The notes under the pieces are model-generated. The model searched no databases. It worked only from the letters and a program-made list of their open reading frames with translations, and was not told the DNA's origin. DNA of 64,000 bases from Tenebrio molitor (taxonomy: Eukaryota; Arthropoda; Insecta; Coleoptera; Tenebrionidae). Every line of letters begins with the position of its first letter. The first letter of the stretch is position 1. The translations under genes and the position numbers were made by a program. Shown piece by piece: positions 26,580 through 36,459 of this stretch. The stretch lies in contig NC_091048.1 of NCBI RefSeq assembly GCF_963966145.1, positions 29,388,001-29,452,000 of the forward strand, given 5' to 3'.

Positions 26580-26589
26580 AAGGTAATAT

Positions 26590-26800
26590 TATAACAGTGT
26601 ACTCTCTCTTTGTGGACACCCCTCATAAGCGGACATCTCCCTTAAACGGACACTTTTTGAGGAACCGACAAAACATGTATGGCTTTGCTAATAAAATGTT
26701 TCCTCTTAAGCGGACTCCCTATTAACCGGACACGGACACTCAATTTCGGTGTTTAACGTCTCACGAACCTCTCTTATGCGGACAGTCAGTGTTGTAAAAA
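26590..26800. repeat. Array of CTCTTAAGCGGACA-like motifs, possible pogo-type transposon remnant
   Basis: About six diverged copies of a CTCYTWAGCGGACA-like motif occur in 200 bp (CCTCATAAGCGGACA, CCCTTAAACGGACA, CCTCTTAAGCGGAC, CTATTAACCGGACA, CTCTTATGCGGACA). Such iterated GCGGACA motifs resemble the subterminal repeats of pogo/Tigger-like DNA transposons. No transposase can be read downstream, so this would be a dead fragment. The family assignment is tentative. Confidence 0.4.
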
Positions 26801-27550
26801 TGTAAAAACATCGGGATTTTCCCTAAAGTGACGCGTGGAAACGGAACGGTCTAAGAACTGCGTGCAGTAGTTTTACTCGACGAAGCAAACATGTCGCAAC
26901 CAAAAAGGCCTTACCACGCTCGACGACGGTTTCTTCGAGTCGGAGTCGTCGCAGGTCGCAGTGACACGTCAACAGTTCCCGATGATACTTCAAACCCTTT
27001 GTGTAATTATTGATGTGGACGGGATTAAAGGACGAATCGACTATCGATCCAGAGCGTAAGGCACGTTAAGGACTAAATTTTTAATAGCGAAGCGACTGAC
27101 AAAGACTCCTCAGTAATATAATAATCAAGCTAAACGGTATATTATCGATAAAATGGAAGTAGTCATGCCGAAAAGTGGGACGGTACACACGCAGACCGAA
27201 GACTGAACAGACAATTGCGACAATGTTGTTTCATTTGTTTTTTTTTTTTATATGGTGTCTTTAATTATTCTAACCCGGCGACCCTTCGAATGTATGGAAT
27301 AATGGAAAATTGTTCGATACGCTTTGAAGTCATCGAACTTGGTGAATAAACGATTAACTTCAAAAATAGTTTTATTCACAAACGACTATCAATAATAATC
27401 ATAATACATAGTAAAAATTTCGATTAATCTAAATACCTAATATTAGTTACAATTATCATGGATAACACAAATCTACAACTCAGGCTAGTCATTAGCAAAT
27501 ATACTCCATATTTATTTATTTATACATACAAAAGAACGTAATTTTAATAA
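26801..27550. other. Intergenic stretch, nothing recognised
   Basis: No gene or clear repeat was seen. A TTTATT at 27511-27516 is AATAAA on the minus strand and could end the TFIIA-L transcript. Confidence 0.4.
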
Positions 27551-27557
27551 CTTATGA

Positions 27558-27693
27558 GTAGACTTAGGCGAAAAATAGTGAGAGCCACATGAATACCTCC
27601 ACCATCACGATCCAGTGCGGCGCGCTCGATCCACGCTTTACACTCGCAGCGAAAAAGATAGCGGTACGGCAACTATTTTCCGCCTAAGTCTAC
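27558..27693. mobile_element. Small MITE with GTAGACTTAGGCG termini
   Basis: The element begins GTAGACTTAGGCG and ends with the complement. The inverted repeats run about 23 bp with one or two mismatches. TTATGA occurs immediately outside both ends (27552-27557 and 27694-27699), consistent with a 6 bp target duplication. It is 136 bp long with no coding capacity. It lies about 175 bp beyond the TFIIA-L stop, so it may be transcribed in that gene's 3' UTR. The superfamily is not assigned. Confidence 0.7.
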
Positions 27694-27868
27694 TTATGAG
27701 GAATCCCCAAGGGTTCCTGAATCATGGATAAGTGGTGGTGGCGGGCTCGAGTGCTAAGGTTACTCTTATTTAGTGACAAAATATCCACGTGATGCGCTTC
27801 CAAACAATAAAACAAATAAAAACAATGAGCATCCTGATTGATAATCACAAAACAAACGCACTCACGCA

Positions 27869-28846
27869 TTACCATTCCGCATCACCGTTAGCCTTTTGGA
27901 AGACGTAATCCTGCCCGCTCAAGTTCATGATTCCATCCTTCAGATAAAACTTCCACTTGTTCCTGTTTCGGATGATCTTGTCGTACTGACAGACCACGAT
28001 GTTGTCCGTGTCGAAGAGATCGGTGGGGTCGTCGTCGGTGACGTCGTCCTCCGAATTGAGGGGCTCCTCCTCGCCGCCCTCCTCTTCCATCTCTTGGTCC
28101 TCTTCGTCCTTGTCGTCGTCGATGTCCTCGTCGTCGTCGTTGTCGTCGGAGCCGTCCTCGTCGTCGTCCGACGTGTCCCCGGGCCCGTCCACCTGGGGCA
28201 GCTTCTCGGTCGCCTTCTTCTTGTTAGAGCGACCCTTTCGCGGCAGCACGAACTCGATCTCGATCTGGTCGTCGTCGTCGTCCGTGGGGTGCGGCCCGTC
28301 AGTCTGCACCACGTTCTTGTTCACGATGGTGACGGTCTGCTGCTGGCTGTTGAAGACGGCGTTGACGTGCTGCTGGAGGACCGACGAGGCGATGTTGACC
28401 GGAAGGTTCATCGTCGCCGTGATGATCTGCCCCGTGAGCACCCTCTGCAGCTGGTTGCCCTGCAGGGCGGTGGCCGGGACCTGTATCGTGAGCACCCTGG
28501 GGGCCTGGTCGGTGCCGGGCTGCGCCGGCAGCGTGATCTGGATGGGGACCATCTTGGTCTCGACGATCTGCGTCACCGGCTGCTGGATCTGCTGCGCGGC
28601 CTGCTGTACGTGCTGCTTCGGGAAGCCGTTGGTCGCCGCCAGCTCCTGCTTCTTGGCCTTCTCCTCCTGCTCGTTCTGCACGGCCTTGCTGGCCTTCAGC
28701 TTCGTCTCCCAGGTCTGCTTCAGCTCCTGCAGCACCTGCTCGTCCACGCCGTCCTCCAGGAAGATCTCCCGCACGCCGCTGATCACGTCGTCGATCACTT
28801 CCTGGTAGATCCGCAGCACGGACGTCTTGCACAGCGAATTCGACAT
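27869..28846 (-). CDS. TfIIA-L: Transcription initiation factor IIA large subunit (TFIIA alpha-beta)
   Basis: A single uninterrupted frame of 325 residues. The start MSNSLCKTSVLRIYQEV begins the N-terminal helical (alpha) region at about residues 1-55, which forms a four-helix bundle with the small subunit. A long glutamine-rich linker follows (QQAAQQIQQ, repeated LTIQVPATAL and QIITATMN segments), then a very acidic tract at about 205-275 of mostly D and E. The C-terminal beta-barrel half at about 278-325 (DNIVVCQYDKI..NKWKFYLKDGIMN) contacts TBP and DNA. The factor stabilises TBP on the TATA box in RNA polymerase II initiation. The precursor is normally cleaved by taspase. No intron interrupts the coding region, unlike most genes here. 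Confidence 0.97.
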   Translation of the reverse strand: MSNSLCKTSVLRIYQEVIDDVISGVREIFLEDGVDEQVLQELKQTWETKLKASKAVQNEQEEKAKKQELAATNGFPKQHVQQAAQQIQQPVTQIVETKMVPIQITLPAQPGTDQAPRVLTIQVPATALQGNQLQRVLTGQIITATMNLPVNIASSVLQQHVNAVFNSQQQTVTIVNKNVVQTDGPHPTDDDDDQIEIEFVLPRKGRSNKKKATEKLPQVDGPGDTSDDDEDGSDDNDDDEDIDDDKDEEDQEMEEEGGEEEPLNSEDDVTDDDPTDLFDTDNIVVCQYDKIIRNRNKWKFYLKDGIMNLSGQDYVFQKANGDAEW

Positions 28847-30168
28847 CTTCGCGATTCGTGGGCCGGCCGACCTCCCACTAATACATAGTCGGGCGCGAAA
28901 CGCACGGGGCCGCAAGGGGGCTGCTTCGCGGAGCCACTCGAAATCTCACCTAACCTTGATGAACGGTTCGACGAGATAAAAATGCGATGCGCGCTGCTGC
29001 TGATACGGACGGCACTCCTCGCGGTTATCGGCAACAATACAGATAATCCACGAACGGTAATCTCATCTTTACTATCACATATGCACTTTTGAGGTTAGGG
29101 GAAATCACTCTTCCGTCGACATTTTGATGGAAATGGAAAATAAGGGAAACGGTCGGTAAGTGCAGGACGCGATCGAACCACCTGCGCATGCGTCAAACGA
29201 TCACGTTTTTATTTTTATTTCTAGCGTAGAAACACAATCCCAACAATAAAATTCCTTCTTTCTTTTCCAAATTATCTTATCCCTTATCCTCCACGTTAAT
29301 TAAACTTGAACGCTTCAACGAACGGATGCGTCACACCAGCCGATGTTTCCATTGCGGAAAATCTATTCACACCGACGAGGTGAAGCACTCTTGAACTGTT
29401 TAAACAAAGCGAAAAGTCATCGACAATCGTTGAATCAGGTTAAATAGGTCAAAACATTTTTCATAACAATAATTCCGCAAAAAGTAGAACAACAGAACAG
29501 TTGACAACACGAATCTCACCGTGACTACACCTGCTGTATAGTTGGTTGCATACGTACAATTCTTACAGCCCAAACATAATGATCAAAGACACTTGCCTTC
29601 AAAATTGTCCGACAAATCAAAATTTCAGTACACTTTTCACATGCCTCAGTAAATTTATTCACATCCGATGATTCTCAGGTAAGAATTATCGTTGCAAACT
29701 TCGCAGCGTAACACTTCGCTTTTTACTCTTCATCTTCGTCCGAATCGGACAATCCGAGAGATTTGTATCAATTCTCTTTAGTAGATCAGCTCGTGTCTCA
29801 AATTTGGCGTTGTTTGTCCGATCATAAGGCCAAATCCCGTCCCGAAACGGTGTCCATTCACGAGAGCGCTTCACGCTCCGTGCGTCAGCCTTTTGTAAAA
29901 ATTTTGAAGTATTTATTGTTGTGTGCGTCGTATATTGGTCTATTATTGACTCCTATTCACAATCGCGTCCGTCCGGGGGCCACAATACGACGAAATAACT
30001 TAGACAGCTGATCCTCGACGAGATCAAGCCTGTTGCAGTTAGTAACGTCAGAATGAGTAAAATTTATTGATATTTTTTAGTTGTTTTTTGTCACATCTCA
30101 TTACGAAAATTTCGAACATTTTGCCATTCCGTTCTCTATGGGTTTCACAAAAATTGGAAAAATTAACG
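28847..30168. other. Divergent intergenic region between TFIIA-L and a membrane-protein gene
   Basis: It holds the 5' ends of two diverging genes. The first 200 bp next to TFIIA-L are GC-rich and presumably its promoter and leader. The remainder is AT-rich. Nothing coding was recognised. Confidence 0.5.
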
Positions 30169-31690
30169 ATGAACGTCAACTGGAAAGCGCTGTTGAGTCT
30201 GGGCTTCGCCTTCTGGGGTCTGCTTTGCTGCACTGATCTGTTGGGGGACTCCACCTGGAAGCGGTGCTCTTACAGTGAGTCCCAATCTTGATCGATCGAT
30301 CAGAGATCGACACACAGTTTGTTGCAGCTCTGGACGACATCCTCAAAGGGCAGTACAACGAGTTGAGTCGCTTCCACTTGCAGAGCAAGTCGAACGAGCC
30401 TTCCGACGCCCCCAAGCAGAAGATGAACTGGCCGATTCTGCTATGGAATATTTGCGCCTTCTTGTGTTCTCTGGTGTTCTGTTCGGTGATCCGTTCGATG
30501 TCGTGGGTGGTGTGGAAGCTGTTCAAAATCTACAACGTCTTCAGGAACCGAAAGGTCTTCACCAACAAGCTGGCCAACGCTAAGATGGCCGAAACCGAGA
30601 CGATTTCCGGTCCGGAAGCAATCATCGAGCCTCTGAAGAGCAACTGCAAGGTCATCTTCAAGAACCAGCTGTTTGGGGGCGGCAAACAAGATAACGTCAA
30701 GATCCAGGAGCACGTCAACCTGAGCAAGGAGCTGGACGAGCTGAAGAAGGAGAAGACCGACTTGGCTCAGCAGCTGGTGATGGCTCAGAAGGAGAATCTG
30801 ACCGCGCGGCAGCAGATCGAGGAGTACAAGTTGGAGACGTTCATGATGAAGGAGAAGCTGGCAAGAACCGCCAACACGCTCAAGGAGAATCTCAAGTACA
30901 AGGATTTCGCCAACGCGAATCAGGAATTGATCGCGAGGAAGGCGCACAGCTTGGAGCTCCACCTGAAGGACGTGAGTCGCGACAGGGACATTCTGAGGAC
31001 GAAGCTGAGCAGTCTGGAGAAGAACTACTCCAAAATGGAGGAGAGACTGAAGCTGTACGAGAAGCAAGAAAGCGACACTAACATGGAGCAGTTTCCGGAG
31101 AAAGACACGTCGAAGACGCTCTCCAAGGAGGTAGTCGATCGGGTGGTCTGAGAGAATCGAATTGTGATTTTTTGTTGTTGTTGCAGTTTTCGCAAGTCTC
31201 CGAATCGAACGAGGCGGACGTGGATATTTGCAAGTTCCAGAAGAAGATAATGGAGCTGCAGAGGAGCATCGGCACGTTCGATTCGAAGAAGATGGGCTTC
31301 GAGGCCAACAGCAAGATCTCGGTGGACCTAGACGAGTCGAGCATCGACACCTCCAAAGACAACGACTCGGAGAGGAACGAGTCGAAGAAGGCCGACATCA
31401 ATCTAGTCAAGCAGAACCTCCTCAACTACAACGCCTACAAGGTACGCAAAAGCGACCTTCGTTCTCGGAGTAACTCGGAGTTTCAGGCGCAAATGTTGAG
31501 GCCCAAGCTGAAGCTGGCCAACATCAAGGAGCGGCTCTACTCGGCGACGGACACGACGGGTTCGTCGTCGGACGACAACAGCGGCCCGCACCGCATCATC
31601 AGCAGCACCGTCGAATTTCAAAATTTCCTAAAGACACTGACTTCGAGTAGTAAAAGTAGCGTTAATTTTAAAAGAAATAATATGTTTTGA
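30169..31690 (+). CDS. Unrecognised membrane protein with a long coiled coil
   Basis: Three exons, 30169-30274, 30328-31130 and 31187-31690, join in frame to 470 residues. I do not recognise the family. The start MNVNWKALLSLGFAFWGLL is hydrophobic and could be a signal anchor. A second hydrophobic segment (ILLWNICAFLCSLVFCSVI) lies at about residues 70-90. A lysine/glutamate-rich heptad-like coiled coil runs from about 160 to 275, and the rest is charged and serine-rich. The layout suggests a tethered coiled-coil protein of an internal membrane, but the location is inference. An in-frame ATG at 30067 would lengthen the N-terminus. A 45 bp in-frame segment at 31442-31486 has a GTACGC donor and TTTCAG acceptor and may be an optional intron. 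Confidence 0.75.
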
Positions 31691-32500
31691 GACTGTCCGA
31701 ATCGCTAAATAAATCGATGCACCATGGAGGGGATGTTTCTCAAAAGGGATCTAAACAGTCAATAATAAGCCACTTCCTGCCTGAACAACAAGCAAACTGA
31801 AACGGCCCAAAATCAACAACAATACTGGCGTATTTGGGCATCCGAGGGCCATTCATGGATCGAGTACCTTGCCCACCCCTCTTGCACTTGCGATGGAATA
31901 ATAGACTTGAGTTTACTACGAGCTCTATTACTGGCGACGCACAAAAGTCACGGAATCTTTTTCTGACAGGTGGCTCGCAGGCTTTGTTGCCGCTTTCTCG
32001 CACCTTCGAGGAATTTCGTTTTTTGACCAATTCCGAGGGTCCGATATCCTGACAAATCGCGAATCGAGGACTCAGCCTCGAGCTTGAACTGATCTTGACG
32101 TGGTCCGGTTTACGTTCTCGTCTTTTTCGTTTCGCTTCGCTTTGTCCCTTTTGCATATCCTAGACTAGTTTCTTTTGTGTAATTACGTTGAAGAGATCTG
32201 TCATTTATTTTTTGTTGTCTTTTTTTACTTTTTACGTCAAATGTGCGTTTGTTCCCAATAATTATATCCTCAAGTGATTTTTTAAATAAATAAGAATTTT
32301 TTTCTTGCACTGCTAAACCCAGAAAACCTATTCCGGGACTATTTTTCTCTTCGTTATTTTTTTTTAAGTTTTTTCTAAATTCTATCCAAGTGTATTTTAC
32401 GAATTATCGTTCTCTATTTTTTCGTAATTACCTAAATGTGTGCGCAATTTGTTTCTTTCCTTGATTTCATCAGATATTTTATGTAAATATTCGAATTATT
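31691..32500. other. 3' flank and intergenic stretch, nothing recognised
   Basis: An AATAAA at about 31706 just after the stop may end the upstream transcript. Minus-strand open frames at 31740-32310 are low-complexity basic sequence without a domain. Confidence 0.4.
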
Positions 32501-32740
32501 GCGAAGTGTGAAATTTGTTGGTCATAAAAAAGTGAGGTTATGTCATCTTATAAAGTTATTTATTTGTTCTAACCAAATGAATCTTCTAAGGTTTTTTTAA
32601 GGGCTTTTAAAATATCGCAACTTGCAAAAGACATAATATTCAAACCATTGTAAAATAAAATAAAATTTGTTCTTGAAAAAGTGAGGTTACGTCCATATCG
32701 TAAATTATTGTATTTAATTCACCATAACTATCTCTCCTGT
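32500..32740. repeat. Two copies of a ~150-160 bp repeat with AGTGAGGTTAYGTC core
   Basis: The core AGTGAGGTTAYGTC occurs at 32531 and 32680. Each copy is followed by an AT-rich ATCRTAAATTATT-like segment and preceded by a TATCGCAAYTTGCAAAAGACAT-like or related stretch. The same unit is tandemly repeated at 34500-35060. Confidence 0.65.
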
Positions 32741-32929
32741 TATTCTATCACTTGTTTCTTTTCATCATTTCTTCCCACCGATCCTTTAATTTATCCTACC
32801 ATTCCCGACGTCCTGTCAGATCGCAAATCAAGGACCCAAACTTGAACGGTGTCAATTTAGATCTTGACACGATTCGGTTGGTCTATGTTTCATTTTTTCT
32901 CCTCTTTCCTTTCTCGCCACTCCGTTTCG

Positions 32930-34200
32930 ACTAGAGCTGGTATTTTTTCCACCCCAGGTGTCCTCTTTGACCGTCGCCGGCCGCTTTCGGGGCGATCAGC
33001 CCCATTGAGCGAGGCGAGATTATCCCTATCATCCCCCAAAAGAGCCGTCGACTGACCGTAGGTGTGAAAGGGTGGGCTCACCGACACCCTCTCATTGTGT
33101 GCGCCCCTTTCGCGCCCACATCGGTCGGCGGTGTCCAGTTTGTGTCTTCCTGTTGCGACCATTTCGATCCTAATTGCCCATCTCGGGCTGTCAGTCGGCA
33201 CGGGAACATCCGGTCAAGGATGGGAGTTTTTGCCCGGCGCGGCCGCGGACCGTGGCGAACCGTTGAATATTCACGATACGTGATTTCATTCACAAAACAA
33301 ACAGTTTTTGTGGGGCGAAAAAATTTTCGGCTCGGCCGAGCGGAACAAGACAAGGGAGTCAAAAAGTGCACCGCCAAACCGAGCTTGACACACGACGAGC
33401 TCTACAATACCAAAGATTCTAACAATTCTTATAATACCTATCTATCTATTTAGATTGATTACATTTCAAATTATTGTATTTATTGAACAAAAACAAATGC
33501 ATCGTTTCACTTTTGGAGCATCTGCAGACGAGGCGAGTGTGTCTTTATTCTTTGGCCCCGAAAAAAATCGTTAAAGATAACCGATATTAGAATACTGTCG
33601 CTCTCGATGCAAAAAGGACTAACGTACTTTGGACAAAGCACAGGAAGGAGGAGGTCCTCGTAATTTGAGAAGAGACAAGTGAACCTTGCTCCGCTCGCGT
33701 TTTCTTTGATACGAAAAATAAAAGTAAAAAAAGCGCAAGACTGGAGCCCTTTCGCTCGCCGCCGACCGCCACTCCAGAATTTTCCGATTGACGAACTTGA
33801 ATTAAACGACATTGACTCCGCGTCGCTCGTTCTTTCTCGCGCTTTTTTGGAGGAACATCACCAGCTTTGATTTATGCCGGTGCGATCATTCAAATTGTGA
33901 TATGGAAGCGTGGTCGAGAAGAGGTGGGTAGACCAAGTGAAGCGAGTCGGAGCGCGATCGGACCGACCCGTGACACCTCCGGGTGGTGAGATCTCCAGGA
34001 CACGGAGATGTGTGGAGTGCGGTGAAGCGTGGACGCGCAGGAAAAAGCGTGGCCGTGCGCGAGCTTGCTGCCTACCTGCCGCGAACAAAAAGCTCGACGG
34101 AGGCGGTTCAAAAGAGCCGATGCGATTGTTAACGGTCGTTTTTCTGTTGTTTGCACTAGGTGATCGCGCTCGAGGGCGTCGTTAGGACATTACGTCTTGT
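32930..34200. other. GC-rich non-coding island(s) upstream of the HES-type gene
   Basis: Two GC-rich patches (about 32930-33330 and 33870-34190) are separated by AT-rich DNA. Open frames exist on both strands, but no domain is recognisable and the frames contradict each other. They could be distal promoters, enhancers or untranslated exons of the HES-type gene. A splice-donor-like context (CTAGGTGATC) near 34160 is not proof. Confidence 0.25.
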
Positions 34201-34297
34201 TTTGGTTTGCAGTAATGTTAAAACATCGACGAAAATCGCGAATCGGAAACAAAGGCAATGAAAATGTTCATCAATTGCTTTTTGATCCTTGCAGATA

Positions 34298-34330
34298 TGA
34301 CTTGACATGACCTGACCTGACCTGATCTGA
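34298..34330. repeat. Short TGACC microsatellite
   Basis: About six imperfect copies of the pentamer TGACC/TGACT in a row. Confidence 0.75.
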
Positions 34331-34499
34331 AAGTTTCCATTCCGAAGAAAGTTCAGATAGGTACACAATGTCTTTAATAAGAGATGAAGAAATGGCAGCA
34401 TCGGTTGATGTTTTGAATTTTTTTGATCAATGGAGGCATTTACATTATTTGGGACTACATTACAAAATATTTTGCATTTAATAATGTAACAAAAGTTTT

Positions 34500-35065
34500 A
34501 ATTCTTGCAAAGAGAGTTGTTTGATAATGAAAAAGTGAGGTTATGTCGTAAATTGTTTTAATTTTTGAAATAGACATGAATTTTCTTTCGAGTAGTCTGA
34601 TGCTTTCGTATTCAGTCTTAAAACGTTGTAATTTGCAAAGAACATAAATATTCTAATTGTTGCGAAGTGTGAAATTTTTTGGGCATTAAAAAAAGTGAGG
34701 TTATGTCACTTTATAACTAAAGTTCCACAAAATGAATTTTCTCTTAGGTAAGGTTTTTAACTTTTTAAGAATATTCCGCTTTTAAAATATCGCAATTTGC
34801 AAAGGACGTTAATATTGAAACCATTGCAAAAGCAAAATAAAATAAGTTCTTGAAATAGTAAGGTTACGTCCATATCATAAATTATTTTATTTTATGTAAT
34901 AAAATGCATCTTTCAAATTTTTTTAATAACATAATAACGTCTATAACATGCAAAAGAACATACTGACTTGTTCTAACGTGTGCAAAATGTTTTTAAAAAA
35001 CATTTCGTTTGAGAAAAGTGAGGTTACGTTCACGTCGTAGATTATTTTATTTTGGTTTTTTAGCA
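34500..35065. repeat. Tandem array of a 160 bp unit with conserved GAGGTTAYGT core
   Basis: The core starts at about 34534, 34694, 34857 and 35017, spacings of 160, 163 and 160 bp. Each unit has an AT-rich ATAAATTATTTTATTTT-like tail, a TTT-rich middle with ATCTTTC or ATTTTCT, a TATCGCAATTTGCAAAGGACRT-like block and an AAARTGAGGTTAYGTC end. Two more copies at 32531 and 32680 suggest the array was once longer or was split. The regular period distinguishes it from chance AT-rich similarity. Confidence 0.75.
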
Positions 35066-35893
35066 TACACCACTTCCAAACCGTTGCAATTTTTGACAAA
35101 CATTTCTTCAGCAATTCCAGGCCTGGGTTGTAACGTTAAGTGGCACAAAGCGACCCATCAGGTCCCATAAAGGGACCATATTTTAAAGCAATTTGACCAT
35201 ATTAAAAGCAATCAATTTCAACGGCGATGGAACATCTGGCCCGGGCAATATATCACATCGCCTTAAACGACGAAAAATCTCCAACTAATTGTTCAAAACC
35301 CGACCTTTCATCCATTCATGCACTTCTGCAGAGGACCATCAATGTCTTCAATGAGCTGCTGCCCTTTTTGTCATTTGTTCACGCAACCGTAAAGCATAAT
35401 AATATTGGGTTGGAACGCGTGGGTTAACCATGGACGACTCGTCTACAAAGTACCGAAAAATTACCACTCTGAGTCTCTGACCACTTTTCGTCGTCTTCCT
35501 GCTTTCAGGATTTTCCGGAAACTAAATAAATGCGAAGACATTCGAAGATTGGTCTTTTTATCTTTTTTTCAATTACTAAACCGAAAAAAAACAACTGGTT
35601 AATGGTGCGAAAAACATCATCAACGTTGCTCTTTCGCTCTTTTTTCTGGGCCTTTGTTCGGATTTTCCATACCTACCCTTTTTTAAAATTTTTCTTCTTC
35701 CCCCTTCCTCGCTCTCGCCGACGGGACGCCTTTGGCAGTTCCAGTTCCCACCAGCGGGGCTGCGTCCAACAGGTACCCGTCGTCGGTTTGGTGGGGCGAA
35801 GAAGAGGGGGTTGCGAGCATCTTTAAGAACTTGCGATACTTGCTCGGCCGTCATTTTATCCCGCGGAAGCAACAAGTGGCCAATCGATACGCG
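35066..35893. promoter_or_regulatory. 5' flank of the HES-type gene with a possible Su(H) site
   Basis: No coding region was recognised here. TTCCCAC at about 35746-35752 reads GTGGGAA on the minus strand, which fits the RTGRGAR core bound by Su(H)/CSL. E(spl)-type genes are usually Notch targets driven by such sites, but a single site is weak evidence. The last 150 bp are GC-richer and probably contain the start site. Confidence 0.3.
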
Positions 35894-36381
35894 ATGAAGA
35901 GCGACAGCAAGACCGCCACGTCCGAAAGTCGCAAAGTAAGCCGTCTCGACGCCGCTCGTCGAACTCTTCACTCATTCTCTTTTGTCACCAGGTCCGCAAG
36001 CCCCTCATGGAGAAGAAACGGCGAGCCCGCATCAACGACAGCCTCGACACCTTGAAGCGGATCCTCTTGGAGTCGAAGACGACGCCAAAGGAGCCCGCTG
36101 GGAAAAGGAGCGGACAGAGGACGGCGAAATTGGAGAAGGCCGACATCTTGGAGATGACGGTCCGGTACGTGCAGCACCTGAGGAACGAGTTGAATCAGAA
36201 CGACGGGGTTCGGGATGAGGTGAAAGGGTGCGGAGCAGGCGCGGGGCTGAAGATGGGGGTCACGCTGATACCGACCAAACTGAGCAGTGGCGAAATCGTC
36301 TTCGTGATGCCGTCGAATCAGGATCAGGATGGGGATCGGTTCGCGATGAAGATCTCGGAAAATGTGTGGAGGCCGTGGTGA
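35894..36381 (+). CDS. HES / E(spl)-type bHLH-WRPW transcriptional repressor
   Basis: Two exons, 35894-35935 and 35992-36381, join in frame to 143 residues. The bHLH domain begins at the exon junction: a basic region VRKPLMEKKRRARIN with the family proline, helix 1 NDSLDTLKRILLES, a loop lengthened by about ten residues (KTTPKEPAGKRSGQR), and helix 2 KLEKADILEMTVRYVQHLR. The protein ends in WRPW, the Groucho-recruiting tetrapeptide. No convincing Orange domain is seen between bHLH and tail, and the protein is shorter than most hairy/E(spl) members. It should act in the nucleus as a Groucho-dependent repressor binding N/E-box DNA. The exact orthologue (E(spl), side or another HES group) is not resolved. 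Confidence 0.93.
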
Positions 36382-36431
36382 CTGGTGCGGTTTGGCGACA
36401 TTTTTGTAAAAAGACTGTTTGATATTTGTGC

Positions 36432-36437
36432 TGTGAT
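36432..36437 (+). promoter_or_regulatory. K box (TGTGAT) in the 3' UTR of the HES-type gene
   Basis: CTGTGATA lies 50 bases after the stop codon and before the AATAAA. TGTGAT K boxes in 3' UTRs of Drosophila E(spl) and Bearded-complex genes are microRNA seed sites (miR-2/6/11/13 family) that limit expression. Position and context fit, but the hexamer alone can occur by chance. Confidence 0.5.
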
Positions 36438-36448
36438 ATTAAGTTGTA

Positions 36449-36454
36449 AATAAA
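36449..36454 (+). terminator. Polyadenylation signal of the HES-type gene
   Basis: An AATAAA lies 68 bases after the stop codon and predicts a very short 3' UTR. Confidence 0.6.
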
Positions 36455-36459
36455 TTAAT

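Noticed and set aside
27896..28888. A 330-codon frame on the plus strand rich in V and L
   Set aside because: It is the antisense shadow of TFIIA-L; its valine/leucine runs are the complement of the acidic and glutamine-rich tracts.
33064..34185. Open frames of 90-130 codons in GC-rich DNA
   Set aside because: No recognisable domain or splice pairing, and frames exist on both strands.
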